This document shows positions 8,899 to 18,347 of a stretch of DNA of 64,000 nt, one piece after another (position 1 is the stretch's first letter; each line of letters opens with the position of its first letter). The translations under genes were made by a program, and so were the position numbers. Below the pieces are notes generated by a model. That model saw only the letters and a program-made list of their open reading frames with translations. It made no database searches and was not told the DNA's origin. Source of the stretch: Acidobacteria bacterium OLB17 (GTDB lineage Bacteria; Acidobacteriota; Blastocatellia; Pyrinomonadales; Pyrinomonadaceae); assembly GCA_001567505.1 (NCBI GenBank), contig LLEU01000033.1, positions 112,906 through 176,905 of the forward strand, in the 5' to 3' direction.

Positions 8899-10494
8899 CT
8901 ATTTTGCTATCGCATCTGCCGCACGCAGCCCGTGATAGAACGCCTCTTCGAAAAGCGCGACGCCGCCAAGGTCCGTGTGTGCAAAGTGAATGTTGCGGTA
9001 AGGTTCCATCGCCTTTTGACGCACGCCGCTCCAAATGAAATTCGGCTGCGGGCTGATCATCGCGTGCCCCCAACGCATAACGTCCAGCCGCGTCGTAAGG
9101 TCGCGAATATCGCGGTGCGCTCGCTCCAGATCGCTTAGGCAAACTTCCGCGATCTGGTCGCGGTCGTAGTTAAAGAGCGTTGTCCGCGCATCCTTTTCGG
9201 CGCACATCGGATAGTAGTACGTCAGAATGGCCGGCCCGTAATCGATGCCTTTCTGGTGCGTCGCGTTCACGTATCCTAGCGACGGGCTTTCATAAAGAAC
9301 ATTGTCCCACGCGAGCGGAAAATCGCTCCGAAAACGCGGCTTCGGCCGATCGCTGAGATGCAGGTTCGCAACGAACCACGCATTATGCCGAAACTCCTCG
9401 GCAGCGAAAGGCGGAGCCTCGCGAAAACCTCGGATCAGATACGGCACCGTGAACATCGGCCCGGCGAAGATCAGCTTCTCCGCCCTGATGCCGCGAAGTT
9501 CTCCGTCAACAAGGCACGTCACGTCAACGCCGTTCTCCTTCGGCTCGATCGAGACCGCCATCCAACCCTTTCTTATCCTATCACCGGCCTTTCCGGCAAA
9601 GTGAGAGACGAACTGCCCATTGCCTTCCGGAACGGTGATGAACGGCTGCGATTCGTCGCCGCTTTTTTTTACGCGTGAACAAAAATAGAAAAGGCCGGCC
9701 CACGCGGACGTCTCTTCGAGCTTCAGGCCGTAATCATCGCGGCAAGCATAGTCGCAATACCAACGCAGCCGCGGCGAATCGAACCCGTTCTGCGTCAACC
9801 AATCCGCGAAACTGAGTTTATCGAGGGCGGTCGCCTCGGCATCATCCGAGCAATGCTCGACCGGCAGCACGAATGCTCGCCGCCCCTTTGCGTCGCGGAA
9901 ATTTATCCACTTATTGACCTCGACATAGAATTGGTCGAACTGCCGCTTGTCCTCGCTGCTCGCACCGGCGTTCAGATAAAGCCCTTCGTACCAACGGCCT
10001 TTGTAGAAAACACGTTCCTCGGGTTCGCGGCAGAGGAACTCTTCTTTTGCAACGATCTCGCCAGATGGCCCGCGAGCTTCAAGCAGCGACATCTCGTCCA
10101 GAAGCGCGACAAGATCCGCGTTCTCCGCGAACGGCACCGGAAGGTAATGCGCACCCCACGGATATTTTACTGGCGTGCCTTCGCCGCTTCGCGAAGTTCC
10201 GCCCGCTTCCTTTTCAAGCTCAACGATCGCAACATCATCAAAACCCTTACCCAAAAGCCGCCAAGCCGCCGAAAGCCCCGCGATCCCTGCACCCACGATC
10301 GCGACCCTTTTCGTTTCCCAGTTCGCCGCCGGGACCTCGAACGTCTTTCCTTCACGCAGCGTATGCCCGAGCGACACCGTCTGCCCGACGATCTCACCAT
10401 CCGGCAAACGCCTCGCACTCGTCTCCCGACACGCCGCAAATGCGAACGGTGCCCCAAGGAAAAGAGTGAGCAATTCTCGCCGGGAAAGATCCAT
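8899..10494 (-). CDS. Tat-exported FAD-dependent amine-oxidase-like oxidoreductase
   Basis: A 531-aa flavoprotein. The N-terminus LSRRELLTLFLGAPFAFAAC has a twin-arginine motif and a Cys at a lipobox-like site, so it may be a Tat-exported lipoprotein. The FAD-binding beta-alpha-beta motif VGAGIAGLSAAWRL is followed by an acidic strand end (VELE) and GGTSRSG. The remainder resembles the NAD(P)-binding amine oxidase / protoporphyrinogen oxidase fold, including the late YRNIHFAHTDLGGVALFEEA segment that closes the FAD site. The substrate is unknown. The tatC and tatA/B genes a few kb upstream would serve its export. It lies 10 bases from the membrane-protein gene downstream. Confidence 0.8.
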   Translation of the reverse strand: MDLSRRELLTLFLGAPFAFAACRETSARRLPDGEIVGQTVSLGHTLREGKTFEVPAANWETKRVAIVGAGIAGLSAAWRLLGKGFDDVAIVELEKEAGGTSRSGEGTPVKYPWGAHYLPVPFAENADLVALLDEMSLLEARGPSGEIVAKEEFLCREPEERVFYKGRWYEGLYLNAGASSEDKRQFDQFYVEVNKWINFRDAKGRRAFVLPVEHCSDDAEATALDKLSFADWLTQNGFDSPRLRWYCDYACRDDYGLKLEETSAWAGLFYFCSRVKKSGDESQPFITVPEGNGQFVSHFAGKAGDRIRKGWMAVSIEPKENGVDVTCLVDGELRGIRAEKLIFAGPMFTVPYLIRGFREAPPFAAEEFRHNAWFVANLHLSDRPKPRFRSDFPLAWDNVLYESPSLGYVNATHQKGIDYGPAILTYYYPMCAEKDARTTLFNYDRDQIAEVCLSDLERAHRDIRDLTTRLDVMRWGHAMISPQPNFIWSGVRQKAMEPYRNIHFAHTDLGGVALFEEAFYHGLRAADAIAK

Positions 10495-10596
10495 AATAGG
10501 GAAAAGTGAAAAGTCAGAGTTTCTTTAATGCCGAAATGAGCATTTCTTTGAGCGGATCCATACTTATCCCTTTTCACTTATCACTTATTTCGGATC

Positions 10597-12120
10597 CTAC
10601 TGCTCGAATCTTCTCCATTCTTCTTCGTAGTAGCGGACAAGCGCCTGATTATCCAAGCGGTTCACTTCGAGCGGTTCTTTTGGCCGCGACGTGTCGTTGG
10701 CAAATTCGAACATTGACGGCATCATTTCCGCGTTCACGAATCTTGTTTCGATGCCGTCGCGTATTTTCGTCGGCGTGTCAAAGGGTGACAGGCTTGCGAG
10801 CGAATAGCCCCAGATGCCGAAACTCGGGACCGCAGTGTAATACGGTCTTACGTCGAAGCCCGCGGCTTCCAGCGTCTCGGCGATGCACCAAAAAGACTTT
10901 CGTGCCATCAGCGGCGATGTCGTCTGCACGACGACGGCGGAAGACGGCAAGAGTTTCTTTTTTAGAAGGTTGTAGAAGCGCGTCGTGTAGAGCTTGCCGA
11001 GGGCGAAATTGTTCGGGTCGGGAAAATCGATGATGACGATGTCGAACGGATCCGTCGCAACGGAATCGAGCCAAACGAAAGCATCGGCGTTCGTTACCTG
11101 AACTCGCGGGTCGAGGAACGAGTGGTGATTCAGGTCGCCAAGCGCCGGGACGGCGAACGAGATGTTCGTCATATCCGGATCGAGATCGACGAGCTGGATG
11201 AACTCGACAGAGCTGTACTTTTCGATCTCTCGAAGCGCAAGGCCGTCACCGCCGCCGAGCACGAGCACGCGTTTCGGCTCGCCGCGGAACGTTGAGAAGA
11301 CGGGGTGCACAAGCGCTTCGTGATAGCGATATTCGTCGAACGAACTGAACTGCAGGTTGCCGTTCAGGAAAAGGGCGTAGCCCGTCTTTCCTTTCGTTAC
11401 GATGATGCGCTGATAATGTGAACTCTTCGAGTAGATAATGTTGTCAACGTAAAGCGAATCTTCGGCGAGCGAAGTGAGCCGGTCGGATTTTATGAACGCG
11501 ATCGCGAGCAGGATGATGATCACCGCACCTTTAACGCGAAGAAGCGTGATGTTGCGTTTCAGCAGCGGTTCGAGCAGCCACGTGCCCCAGATCGCGACGG
11601 CGGCGTTCAACATTCCGAAAATGAGCGACGTTCGATTCAAGCCCAAACGCGGGACGAAGAATATCGGGAAAAGCAGCGAAGCGACGAGTGCACCGATGTA
11701 ATCAAAGGCCAGTACGCGCGAGACGAGGTCCTTAAAATCGAGTTCGTCCTTCAAGATACGCATCAAGAGCGGTATCTCAAGCCCGACGAGCGCGCCGATG
11801 ATGAAAACAAGTCCGTAAAGGACTATCCCGAAATACGAGAGGTTTGCGAAGGTGAGAAAAAGCAGCGGTGCCGAGAAGCCGCCGACGACCGCGACCGCGA
11901 GCTCGACCTCGACAAAGCGGTTCGCAACATTCTTTTCAACAAAACGCGAAAGGTAAGAACCGACACCCATCGCGAAAAGATAGGTGCCGATAATGATCGA
12001 GAATTGAGTTACGGAATCGCCGAGGACATACGAGGAGAGCGTGCCTGCCAGCAGCTCATAGATAAGCCCGCAGATCGCGATGATAAAGACATTGAGAAAA
12101 AGGAGCGGTGCGCGCTTCAC
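10597..12120 (-). CDS. speE: Membrane-fused polyamine aminopropyltransferase (spermidine synthase-like)
   Basis: A 507-aa protein with about seven transmembrane segments in residues 1-210 and a spermidine-synthase domain after that. The SAM-site loop VLVLGGGDGLALREI and the acidic segment VIIDFPDPNNFALGKLY, equivalent to the D-x-x-DP gate of aminopropyltransferases, are clear. Soluble SpeE moves the aminopropyl group of decarboxylated AdoMet to putrescine. Membrane-fused forms are widespread but less studied, and their substrate is uncertain. It is the last gene of the speD-DUF4178-49aa-DUF350-speE row; speD would supply the decarboxylated AdoMet. Confidence 0.87.
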   Translation of the reverse strand: MKRAPLLFLNVFIIAICGLIYELLAGTLSSYVLGDSVTQFSIIIGTYLFAMGVGSYLSRFVEKNVANRFVEVELAVAVVGGFSAPLLFLTFANLSYFGIVLYGLVFIIGALVGLEIPLLMRILKDELDFKDLVSRVLAFDYIGALVASLLFPIFFVPRLGLNRTSLIFGMLNAAVAIWGTWLLEPLLKRNITLLRVKGAVIIILLAIAFIKSDRLTSLAEDSLYVDNIIYSKSSHYQRIIVTKGKTGYALFLNGNLQFSSFDEYRYHEALVHPVFSTFRGEPKRVLVLGGGDGLALREIEKYSSVEFIQLVDLDPDMTNISFAVPALGDLNHHSFLDPRVQVTNADAFVWLDSVATDPFDIVIIDFPDPNNFALGKLYTTRFYNLLKKKLLPSSAVVVQTTSPLMARKSFWCIAETLEAAGFDVRPYYTAVPSFGIWGYSLASLSPFDTPTKIRDGIETRFVNAEMMPSMFEFANDTSRPKEPLEVNRLDNQALVRYYEEEWRRFEQ

Positions 12121-12170
12121 TTAACCAAAAACCCTACTTCCATTTTGGTGAACATTCGCCCGTTGTTCCT

Positions 12171-12428
12171 TTAGCCCTGGATCGCTGCCGAGATTATCAT
12201 TGCGACGCCGATGATGATCGCTCCGATGATGATCGCAAGCGAGACGTTCTGATCCTCTTCGATCTCTTTTTTCACCGAGAAAGGCGCAACGAGGACGACT
12301 ATCGCGAACGCGACCGCAAAAACGATCAGTCCGAGCAGAACGAAGACGACCGTTCCCTCGAGGACGTTCCAGAGTTCTTCGAGTTTAACGACGCCGAGCA
12401 CCGGCGCAAGAGCAAGCAAATTCAACAT
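12171..12428 (-). CDS. DUF350 small membrane protein (YjfL-like)
   Basis: An 85-aa protein with two strong membrane helices (FVLLGLIVFAVAFAIVVLVA and SLAIIIGAIIIGVAMIISAA) separated by a short charged loop, EEDQN. This fits the DUF350 family, whose members are usually two or four such helices. Its ATG follows directly on the stop codon of the 49-aa gene, and its ribosome site GGAGG lies inside the last codons of that gene, so the two are translationally coupled. DUF350 proteins are known to sit next to DUF4178, PspA-like and spermidine-synthase genes; the biochemical role is not known. Confidence 0.8.
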   Translation of the reverse strand: MLNLLALAPVLGVVKLEELWNVLEGTVVFVLLGLIVFAVAFAIVVLVAPFSVKKEIEEDQNVSLAIIIGAIIIGVAMIISAAIQG

Positions 12429-12578
12429 TTATTTTCCTCCACGAAAGCCCGAATAGATGAACGGGACACCAAGCCTCGAATGGCTGCCGGCGTTGGCCAT
12501 TTCCCAACCGAACCATCCGGCGGCGCCGTACAGAACGACGATCCCCATTCCCACGATCACATAAAGTTTCTTCAGCAT
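12429..12578 (-). CDS. 49-aa small membrane protein in the speD-speE cluster
   Basis: A short frame starting with ATG at 12578 and ending with TAA at 12429. It encodes 49 aa with one hydrophobic helix (LYVIVGMGIVVLYGAAGWF) followed by a Gly/Ser/Arg-rich tail ending SGFRGGK. Evidence that it is a gene: it fills the gap between DUF4178 and DUF350 exactly, has an upstream GAGG, and its stop codon abuts the DUF350 start while carrying that gene's GGAGG. No named family is recognised. It probably acts in the membrane with DUF350. Confidence 0.72.
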   Translation of the reverse strand: MLKKLYVIVGMGIVVLYGAAGWFGWEMANAGSHSRLGVPFIYSGFRGGK

Positions 12579-12597
12579 AGAGCCTCACCCGACACGG

Positions 12598-14537
12598 CTA
12601 TTCATCATCGTCATCTGAGCTCACCGGAGCGAACATACTGTCCTTCCAGCGGCTCGCTTCGAACGACCATTTTCTAAGGATGCCAAGTATTGGCGCGATC
12701 AGGAGAAGCAAGAATGCACAGCAAAAGTTAACGCCGCGATTGATGCCTTGCTCGACAGTGATCTCGACCGGCATCGGCGTTTGCCATTTCTCCCACGTGC
12801 CCGCGATACGCAGCGTGTACTGCCCACCGGGAAGCGACGAAACCGTGGCATCGTCGTTATTCGAACCCTCGCTCCAGGATTCGCCGCCATCGACGCCCGA
12901 ATAGAATTCGAGCGGAATATTGACGGATTCGACTTCGTCGTTCTTGTCGTTGATTAGATCGACGTCAAGATCTACCCATGTATTCGCAAGCGTGGCTCTG
13001 GCCGTGATGTTCACGTTCCGATTCGCCTGGATCGTGAACGGCTTGCTGAATACCTGCTGCTGCGCGCCAGCACTCGGCGCCGCCGGAAGCACGATCTGTT
13101 CCTTGTATGCGGTCTTAGAGATACCCCAAAGCGGCAGGCCAACGATAGCAATGAAAAGAAGAGCGACCAGCGGCAAAGCTCCCCACGTGTACCAAAAACG
13201 TCCCGTAAAAGGCTGATTCGGTGCAACGGCCCACGGCTTCGGCAGGTCAGTAACGCCAAAGATCTTTTCGACCTCGGCGACCGGCAGATACGTGCCGACC
13301 GACCAATTGACCTCGTTGTGCGTTGCTTCACGCGAGAGCATACGCGGAGCGCAGACGTAGTCAGTCGCCTTTACGGTCTCTCCCTGTTCGACGCGCCAAT
13401 AGAATTCGCCTTTGACGTATTCGACGACGGCGGTCGCATCCTGAAAGATCTTGTAGGTCTCGCCGTTGTAGGTCGCTGTCGAACCTGAATACGTACCGGT
13501 CGATTCGACCTCGGCCGTGTTCACCGGCTCGACAAAATTCCAATGATTATCGGAATGTACGAGCCAGCGGAAGCCGATCATCGGGTTGTAAAGAAGATAC
13601 TCTTGCCAGAAATATGTCTCCCCTTCGATCGTAACGCTTCGCTGCATCGCGCCGATGATCTTGAATTTCACATCGCCGGGAAAATTTCCTTCTGCGCCGA
13701 CCGGCAGGACGAACGCGTTCTCCATGGGCGACGGCCGGAGCGTGGTGAAATAGCTTAGATTCCCTTGCTTTACGTCGAGCAGCGAACGGCAGTTCGGGCA
13801 GGCGACACGCTCGGAACTATCCGGCGCCTGAAGAGCGAGCGGGCCGCCGCACTTCGGGCAGCGCATCACGCCGGAGCTTACGGTGCGCGCTTCGCGCTCG
13901 TGCGGCTTTGCATCGCCAAGGCCGATCTCGGCAAGCGAGACCTGCTTTCCGACAAATACCCACGGCGGCGATACGCTGTAATCGATCGTCGCGAAAGCGT
14001 CGTTCTTTCCGGCAAGGTCGGCATACTGAAAGACCTCACCCGGCGTCAGCTTGTACGGGATCTCGCCTTCTGCGGCCGCATATGTTGCCGAGCCGCGTTC
14101 CTGTACGATGAGCGGAACCTGCGACGGGATCTGAGAAACGGGCTGGCCAAGCACAAGGGCGTCAATGCCGGGCAAGGCCGTGCCTTCCGGCATCGGCTGA
14201 TAGAACGTAAGATAAAAACGGCCTTGTGCTTCGGCGAGCCAGCCGACCCAACCGTTCGAGAATGTCGCGTACCATTCGTCCCAGGTCCCGCCCATCTCGT
14301 GCCGCATCTGTGCGCGGCCGGTCAACGAGAAGCGTTCTCCGTTGAATTGTCCTTTTAGGCCGACCTTTAATGGTGATTGGGATTGTGCGACCTCTGCGAT
14401 CTTGCCGAGTCTTCGACGCCGCGATCGGTGCGGGCAACTGCCGAACGGCAGTATGGGCAAATAACGACAATTGTTGAGCCGGCCGTGAATTCGATCGGGC
14501 CGGCACACGCAGGACAGGATGTCTTCAGGATGCTCAT
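12598..14537 (-). CDS. DUF4178 zinc-ribbon membrane protein, one frameshift
   Basis: The longest open frame starts at 14613, but the true N-terminus is in another frame. An ATG at 14537 overlaps the speD stop as ATGA and opens with a zinc ribbon (SCPACAGPIEF, then CPYCRSA). It reaches the DUF4178 body if one A is added at about 14402 (GCAAG read for GCAAAG). The body has repeated DUF4178-like beta modules (GGTWDEWYATFSNGWVGWLA; WQEYLLYNPMIGFRWL), a second zinc ribbon (CPKCGGPL...CPNCRSLL) and two membrane helices near the C-terminus (LPLVALLFIAIVGLPLWGI and VNFCCAFLLLLIAPILGIL). The ATGA overlap couples it to speD. Its function is unknown. Confidence 0.78.
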
Positions 14538-14908
14538 CGGCCGCCTCCTGCGGCATCCGTGCGGCCGCCGCTTCCGCGCTCGATGCGCGTAACACGGACG
14601 ACCGTAGCTTCAAGCGCCTTTTTTAGTTTCGTGTCCCAATCCCATTCGGGACGTGTCCGGCAGCAATAGAGATTGAATGTCGCCACGCCGTGTTCCGGAT
14701 ATGTATGGCAGGCAAGGTGAGATTCCGTCAATGCGACGAGGCCAGTGACACCGCCTTCGCCCGGGAATTTATGCCACACCGAGCCGATGGACTTCAGCCC
14801 TAGGTCGCCGATCACCGCCGAGAACACATCGCGCACAACGGCCTCGTCCCGAAGTATCTCCGGGTCGCAGCCTGAAGCCTCGATCAGCCATTCAGTGCCA
14901 ACGATCAT
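14534..14908 (-). CDS. speD: S-adenosylmethionine decarboxylase proenzyme
   Basis: A prokaryotic-type AdoMet decarboxylase of about 124 aa, counted from the ATG at 14908. The motif LTESHLACHTYPEHG contains the Glu-Ser self-cleavage site, where the Ser becomes the pyruvoyl cofactor, and the His of HT-x-PE. NLYCCR carries the catalytic Cys. The product, decarboxylated AdoMet, is the aminopropyl donor for the SpeE-like enzyme four genes downstream. An upstream start at 14974 is in frame but adds residues that do not look like SpeD. The stop overlaps the DUF4178 start (ATGA). Confidence 0.88.
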   Translation of the reverse strand: MIVGTEWLIEASGCDPEILRDEAVVRDVFSAVIGDLGLKSIGSVWHKFPGEGGVTGLVALTESHLACHTYPEHGVATFNLYCCRTRPEWDWDTKLKKALEATVVRVTRIERGSGGRTDAAGGGR

Positions 14909-15061
14909 CGTGTTGAAAATGCTAAGTGTTTGGTCCGGTGAACGAAAACTGCGGCGAAAAGATCCGCGGTCCAAAAACTGTCAACTGTAATGCCAAAAAG
15001 AATACGAGAATGAATATACCGAAGTTCTCGTGTTTTGTCATTCTCGCTATGAAAAGAGCAA

Positions 15062-15098
15062 AAAGGACGGAAACCGACCTTGTCGGGATCCGTCCTTT
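15062..15098 (-). terminator. Rho-independent terminator after the GWxTD gene
   Basis: AAAGGACGGA at 15062-15071 pairs with TCCGTCCTTT at 15089-15098, and the loop region can form a further short stem. Read on the minus strand, the hairpin is followed by a TTTTT run. It lies about 30 bases beyond the GWxTD stop at 15128. Confidence 0.75.
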
Positions 15099-15127
15099 CG
15101 GAAAGGCGAGTGAAACTGCGTCGCGTT

Positions 15128-16749
15128 CTATTTTACGACGGTGAATTTTTCGCTGTTCTTGATCTCCTGCCCTGATACACGATCCTTGATGTCGATCTTC
15201 AGCTCGTATGCTCCGACCGGAAGGTTGCCGCCCGGAAGTATGCGTGCAAGCGTCAGACGCTGGCCGGAATCGCTCAATCCGCTCCAATCTTCGGGCTGAG
15301 TGAGCACCTGCTTGCCGTCCTTCATAAGCGTGTATGTAACATCGACGGCCGGCCGCAGCGTCGTCTGGTCGATCTGCGCGTTATAGACCTGCATATAGAA
15401 GCCGACGTCCTGTCCCTGGCTGAACACGCCGCTCATATTCGGTATTACCTTCGCGTTGCCGATGACGAACGCAGCACCGATATCGCGATCGGTCGTCGTC
15501 CGAAGCTTTGAAGCGAGGATCAGCGTCGAGGTCGAAAGCTTCTTTTCGTCGTATTTCGGCACCGTGAACCCAAGCGAACGCACGCCCTTTGTTCCCGTGT
15601 TCACATCGCGGACGACAACGTCAACCTTGTAGATGCCCGGAGTGAGGGCGATCGCCTTTTGATAGACGGACTTTCGGTCACGCATATCCGCAAGCTCGGC
15701 CGCCGTTGCGTTCGTTGAGACCGAATCCTCGAAGGTTCCCGAACGCCGCTGCGTAACGCTCGTTATGCGGCCGAAGATGTTCATCTTCGCCGTTTCGAGG
15801 CCGCCTTCGGGCACGAACTTGAGCTCTTTGTTGTCAGCCTGCACGGTGAAGGTCGTCATCACCTGGCTCTCCGACTGGCGGAAATAATCGATGCGAATAT
15901 CAAAGTCGATCGGATTCGAATCAATGACCGGCGAATCGGTCGCAAGCGTAGCAAGGTCGCTGAACTTGTTATTCTTCGGCGAAAAGAGCCCGTTCTGGAT
16001 CTCGAGCCTGCGGAACGGATTGTCCTGCTCGCGAATGTAAGAACCGTTGCCGTAATAGACGCCGTCGCGCATCGCTTTGGTCGTATTGCCCATCAACTCG
16101 CTCGCCGTCAGGCCGCCGCCCGGCACCATCGCCATCGCATCTTTTTCGAAAGCATCGCGGGCAAGCCGATATTCCCCGGTTCCCGTCGGATCGACGAATT
16201 CGATCTCGAGCCCGTCGCCGATACCGTCAAGATGGCGGTAATACCAAGTTTCGTATGCGTAGGTCGTCGTTGAACCGCCGCCCTCATAGCTCGGCCGATC
16301 ATAGATCTCGCCGGTCGGGTGCGATTCTACCGAATCGGGCTTGCCCCACGCGATGTAAACGCGGCCGCGGTCGGTTCGCCATCCGGGAATGCCGGAGGCA
16401 AAATGTTCATTCGCGTATGCGATGCGTTCGTAATATTCTTCGCGAAATTCGTTCTCTTCCGTATCCGGATTCGGATCACGCGACGCCAAAAGTTCTCAAT
16501 GAAGTTCTCACGCTCTTCGTCCGTTGCAAGCGCCTTGAATGCACGCTTCTCTTCCGAGGTGATGATGTAGGGCACATCGCGCTCAAGCCATTTTTTGTAA
16601 ACGTCCTTCATCTCGGACTTTACGTTCCTCGGCTTGTCGCTCGGGTCCCGGTCCGGCGTTGGGCTCGTCTTCTGTGCAACGGCCGGCACTGCAGCAATTG
16701 CGGCAAGGATCGCGGGAAGCGTAAATTTGCGAATTTTCTCAAACTTCAT
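15128..16749 (-). CDS. GWxTD domain protein, one frameshift
   Basis: The N-terminal part (start 16749) has a signal peptide, LPAILAAIAAVPAVAQ, and reads to ENFWRRV. The frame then changes at about 16488, where one C is missing (CGTCGCGTGAT for CGTCGCCGTGAT), and continues as DPNPDTEENEFREEYYERI to the stop at 15128. The repaired protein is about 540 aa. The defining motif FASGIPGWRTDRGRVYI is present. GWxTD proteins are common in Acidobacteriota and Bacteroidota and are exported; their function is not established. The C-terminal half looks beta-rich. It lies about 85 bases downstream of tatC and ends in a clear terminator. Confidence 0.85.
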
Positions 16750-16835
16750 AACTCAATTCTCAACCTAAAGGAACGCTTTGCGTCTTCACGAGATTCTAAT
16801 CGGTCGAATACAACAATTCAAGATGCGAAAATGCC

Positions 16836-17912
16836 CTAAATGGTTGTATTTCCTTGCGCCTCCGCGTCGGTTTGACGGCGTTTTCCGAAAAACCACGCAA
16901 CAAAGATCGAGACCACATAAAGTGCCATCATCGGCGTCGCGAACAACATCATATTGGGGATGTCGCCCGTCGGCGAAACGACGGCCGCGACGATCATAAT
17001 TATCACAAGCGAGATCTTCCAGTGCCGAATGAGCAGTTTCGGCGTCACGATGCCGATCCTTGCAAGCACATAGGTGATCGCGGGCATCTGAAAGATGCCG
17101 CCCATCGCGAGCATAATGATCGTGATGAAATCAAGATAATCGCTTGCCTTCAGCAAAAGTTGAAAATCGCTCCCGAGCCCCAAAAGGTACCGAGCCGCCG
17201 GCGGGAACAGCACGTAATACGCAAATGCCGCCCCGATCACGAACGAAATGGACGAAAGCGCGATGAAGGGCGTTACATACGCCCGTTCGTGTTTATAAAG
17301 TGCGGGCGAGATAAAGCCCCAGATCTGCCAAAGCAGGAATGGCACCGAGATCGCGATCGCCGCGTAAAGGGCCACGGTCGCGTACAGCGTAAAAGGCTCG
17401 ACCGTCGTCGTGACCGTCATTCGTTCGTCGGCGTTCGGCGTCCCGACCGCCGTCTGCTCGAATTCCACAGGAAGGCGAATGCCCTCGGAAATGACGGCGT
17501 TATTCGTAATTAGCGGCTCGGTCGTGAAAAGCCCGAGCTTGCCTGCAGGATCGCGTGCAACGGTCGCCGCAACGCTCGCACCGGCAGAAACAACGGTCGT
17601 CCCGACCTTGGTCGCCCGGTCGAAAATGTAGCGGCCGCTGTCGCCCTCCTTGATATTCGTGAGCGAAATAACGGTTTCGCTGCCTGTCCTGCCCTCAACG
17701 GGCAGTTGACGGCGCGATGCCTCCGAAAGGGCTTCACGGATCGGCACGGACAGGAAATTGTAGATCTTGTCCGAAAAGATCCAGCAGACACCGAACGCGA
17801 TCACAATAACGATCACCGAACGGACAAGCCGCTTCCTGAGCTCATCCAAATGCTCCAAAAAGGACATTTGGCCGCCCGCTTGTTCCTCGATCTCTGATGT
17901 TGTATCCGGCAT
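16836..17912 (-). CDS. tatC: Sec-independent translocase TatC with a large periplasmic insert
   Basis: TatC is the receptor of the twin-arginine export system. The N-terminal signature MSFLEHLDELRKRLVRS is at residues 16-32, and EPFTLYATVALYAAI, LLWQIWGFISPALYKHER and VVSPTGDIPNMMLFATPM mark the other conserved regions. At 358 aa it is about 100 residues longer than usual. The extra length lies between helices 1 and 2 (about residues 62-162), in the first periplasmic loop, and is rich in Thr, Val and Ala. It lies 23 bases downstream of the tatA/B gene. Confidence 0.92.
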   Translation of the reverse strand: MPDTTSEIEEQAGGQMSFLEHLDELRKRLVRSVIVIVIAFGVCWIFSDKIYNFLSVPIREALSEASRRQLPVEGRTGSETVISLTNIKEGDSGRYIFDRATKVGTTVVSAGASVAATVARDPAGKLGLFTTEPLITNNAVISEGIRLPVEFEQTAVGTPNADERMTVTTTVEPFTLYATVALYAAIAISVPFLLWQIWGFISPALYKHERAYVTPFIALSSISFVIGAAFAYYVLFPPAARYLLGLGSDFQLLLKASDYLDFITIIMLAMGGIFQMPAITYVLARIGIVTPKLLIRHWKISLVIIMIVAAVVSPTGDIPNMMLFATPMMALYVVSIFVAWFFGKRRQTDAEAQGNTTI

Positions 17913-17935
17913 TTTCAGGAAGGTTCGGTCGGGGT

Positions 17936-18334
17936 CTAGAGCCAGTTCCTCTTGTCGTTCGGGTCAATAGAACGTACGTGCGTTTCGGGCGGCGGAGCGG
18001 CGTCGTTCGCGCTTGTGGCCGAGATCTCGGCGGCGTCCACCTCGCGGATCTCCGGTTTGGCAGGAGCGGGAAGTTCCGCGGCGGGCTTCTCTTTTCTTTC
18101 GATCGCCTCGTTCTCGATGTCCTGAAACCTGAGGGCCTTTGTCTCTTCTTCAAAATTCACCTCGCGTTCCCACGTCTCCTTGAAGTCATTCGTGGTCGCA
18201 CGCAGGTCGGCCATCATCTTGCCGGCCTTTCGTGCGAACTCGGGAAGTTTTCGCGGCCCGAGGAATATGAGCGCGGCAAGCCCGATCATCAGAAGCTCGG
18301 GCGTGCCGATGGACTCGAAAATGAGAAGTACCAC
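17936..18334 (-). CDS. Tat translocase subunit TatA/TatB family
   Basis: A 132-aa protein with a short N-terminal membrane helix (TPELLMIGLAALIFLGP), the conserved FGP-like hinge (here LGPRKLPEFARKAGK), an amphipathic helix and a long acidic, Pro/Ala-rich tail. The Glu near the helix start (TPELL) favours TatB, but TatA and TatB are hard to separate by sequence. It lies between selD (13 bases upstream) and tatC (23 bases downstream) and is probably co-transcribed with both. Confidence 0.88.
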   Translation of the reverse strand: MVLLIFESIGTPELLMIGLAALIFLGPRKLPEFARKAGKMMADLRATTNDFKETWEREVNFEEETKALRFQDIENEAIERKEKPAAELPAPAKPEIREVDAAEISATSANDAAPPPETHVRSIDPNDKRNWL

Positions 18335-18347
18335 AATTTGCCTCTCG

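Noticed and set aside
14538..14613. Upstream start of the DUF4178 frame inside speD
   Set aside because: The zinc-ribbon N-terminus lies in another frame with an ATGA overlap, so the open frame upstream of the break is a shadow of speD.
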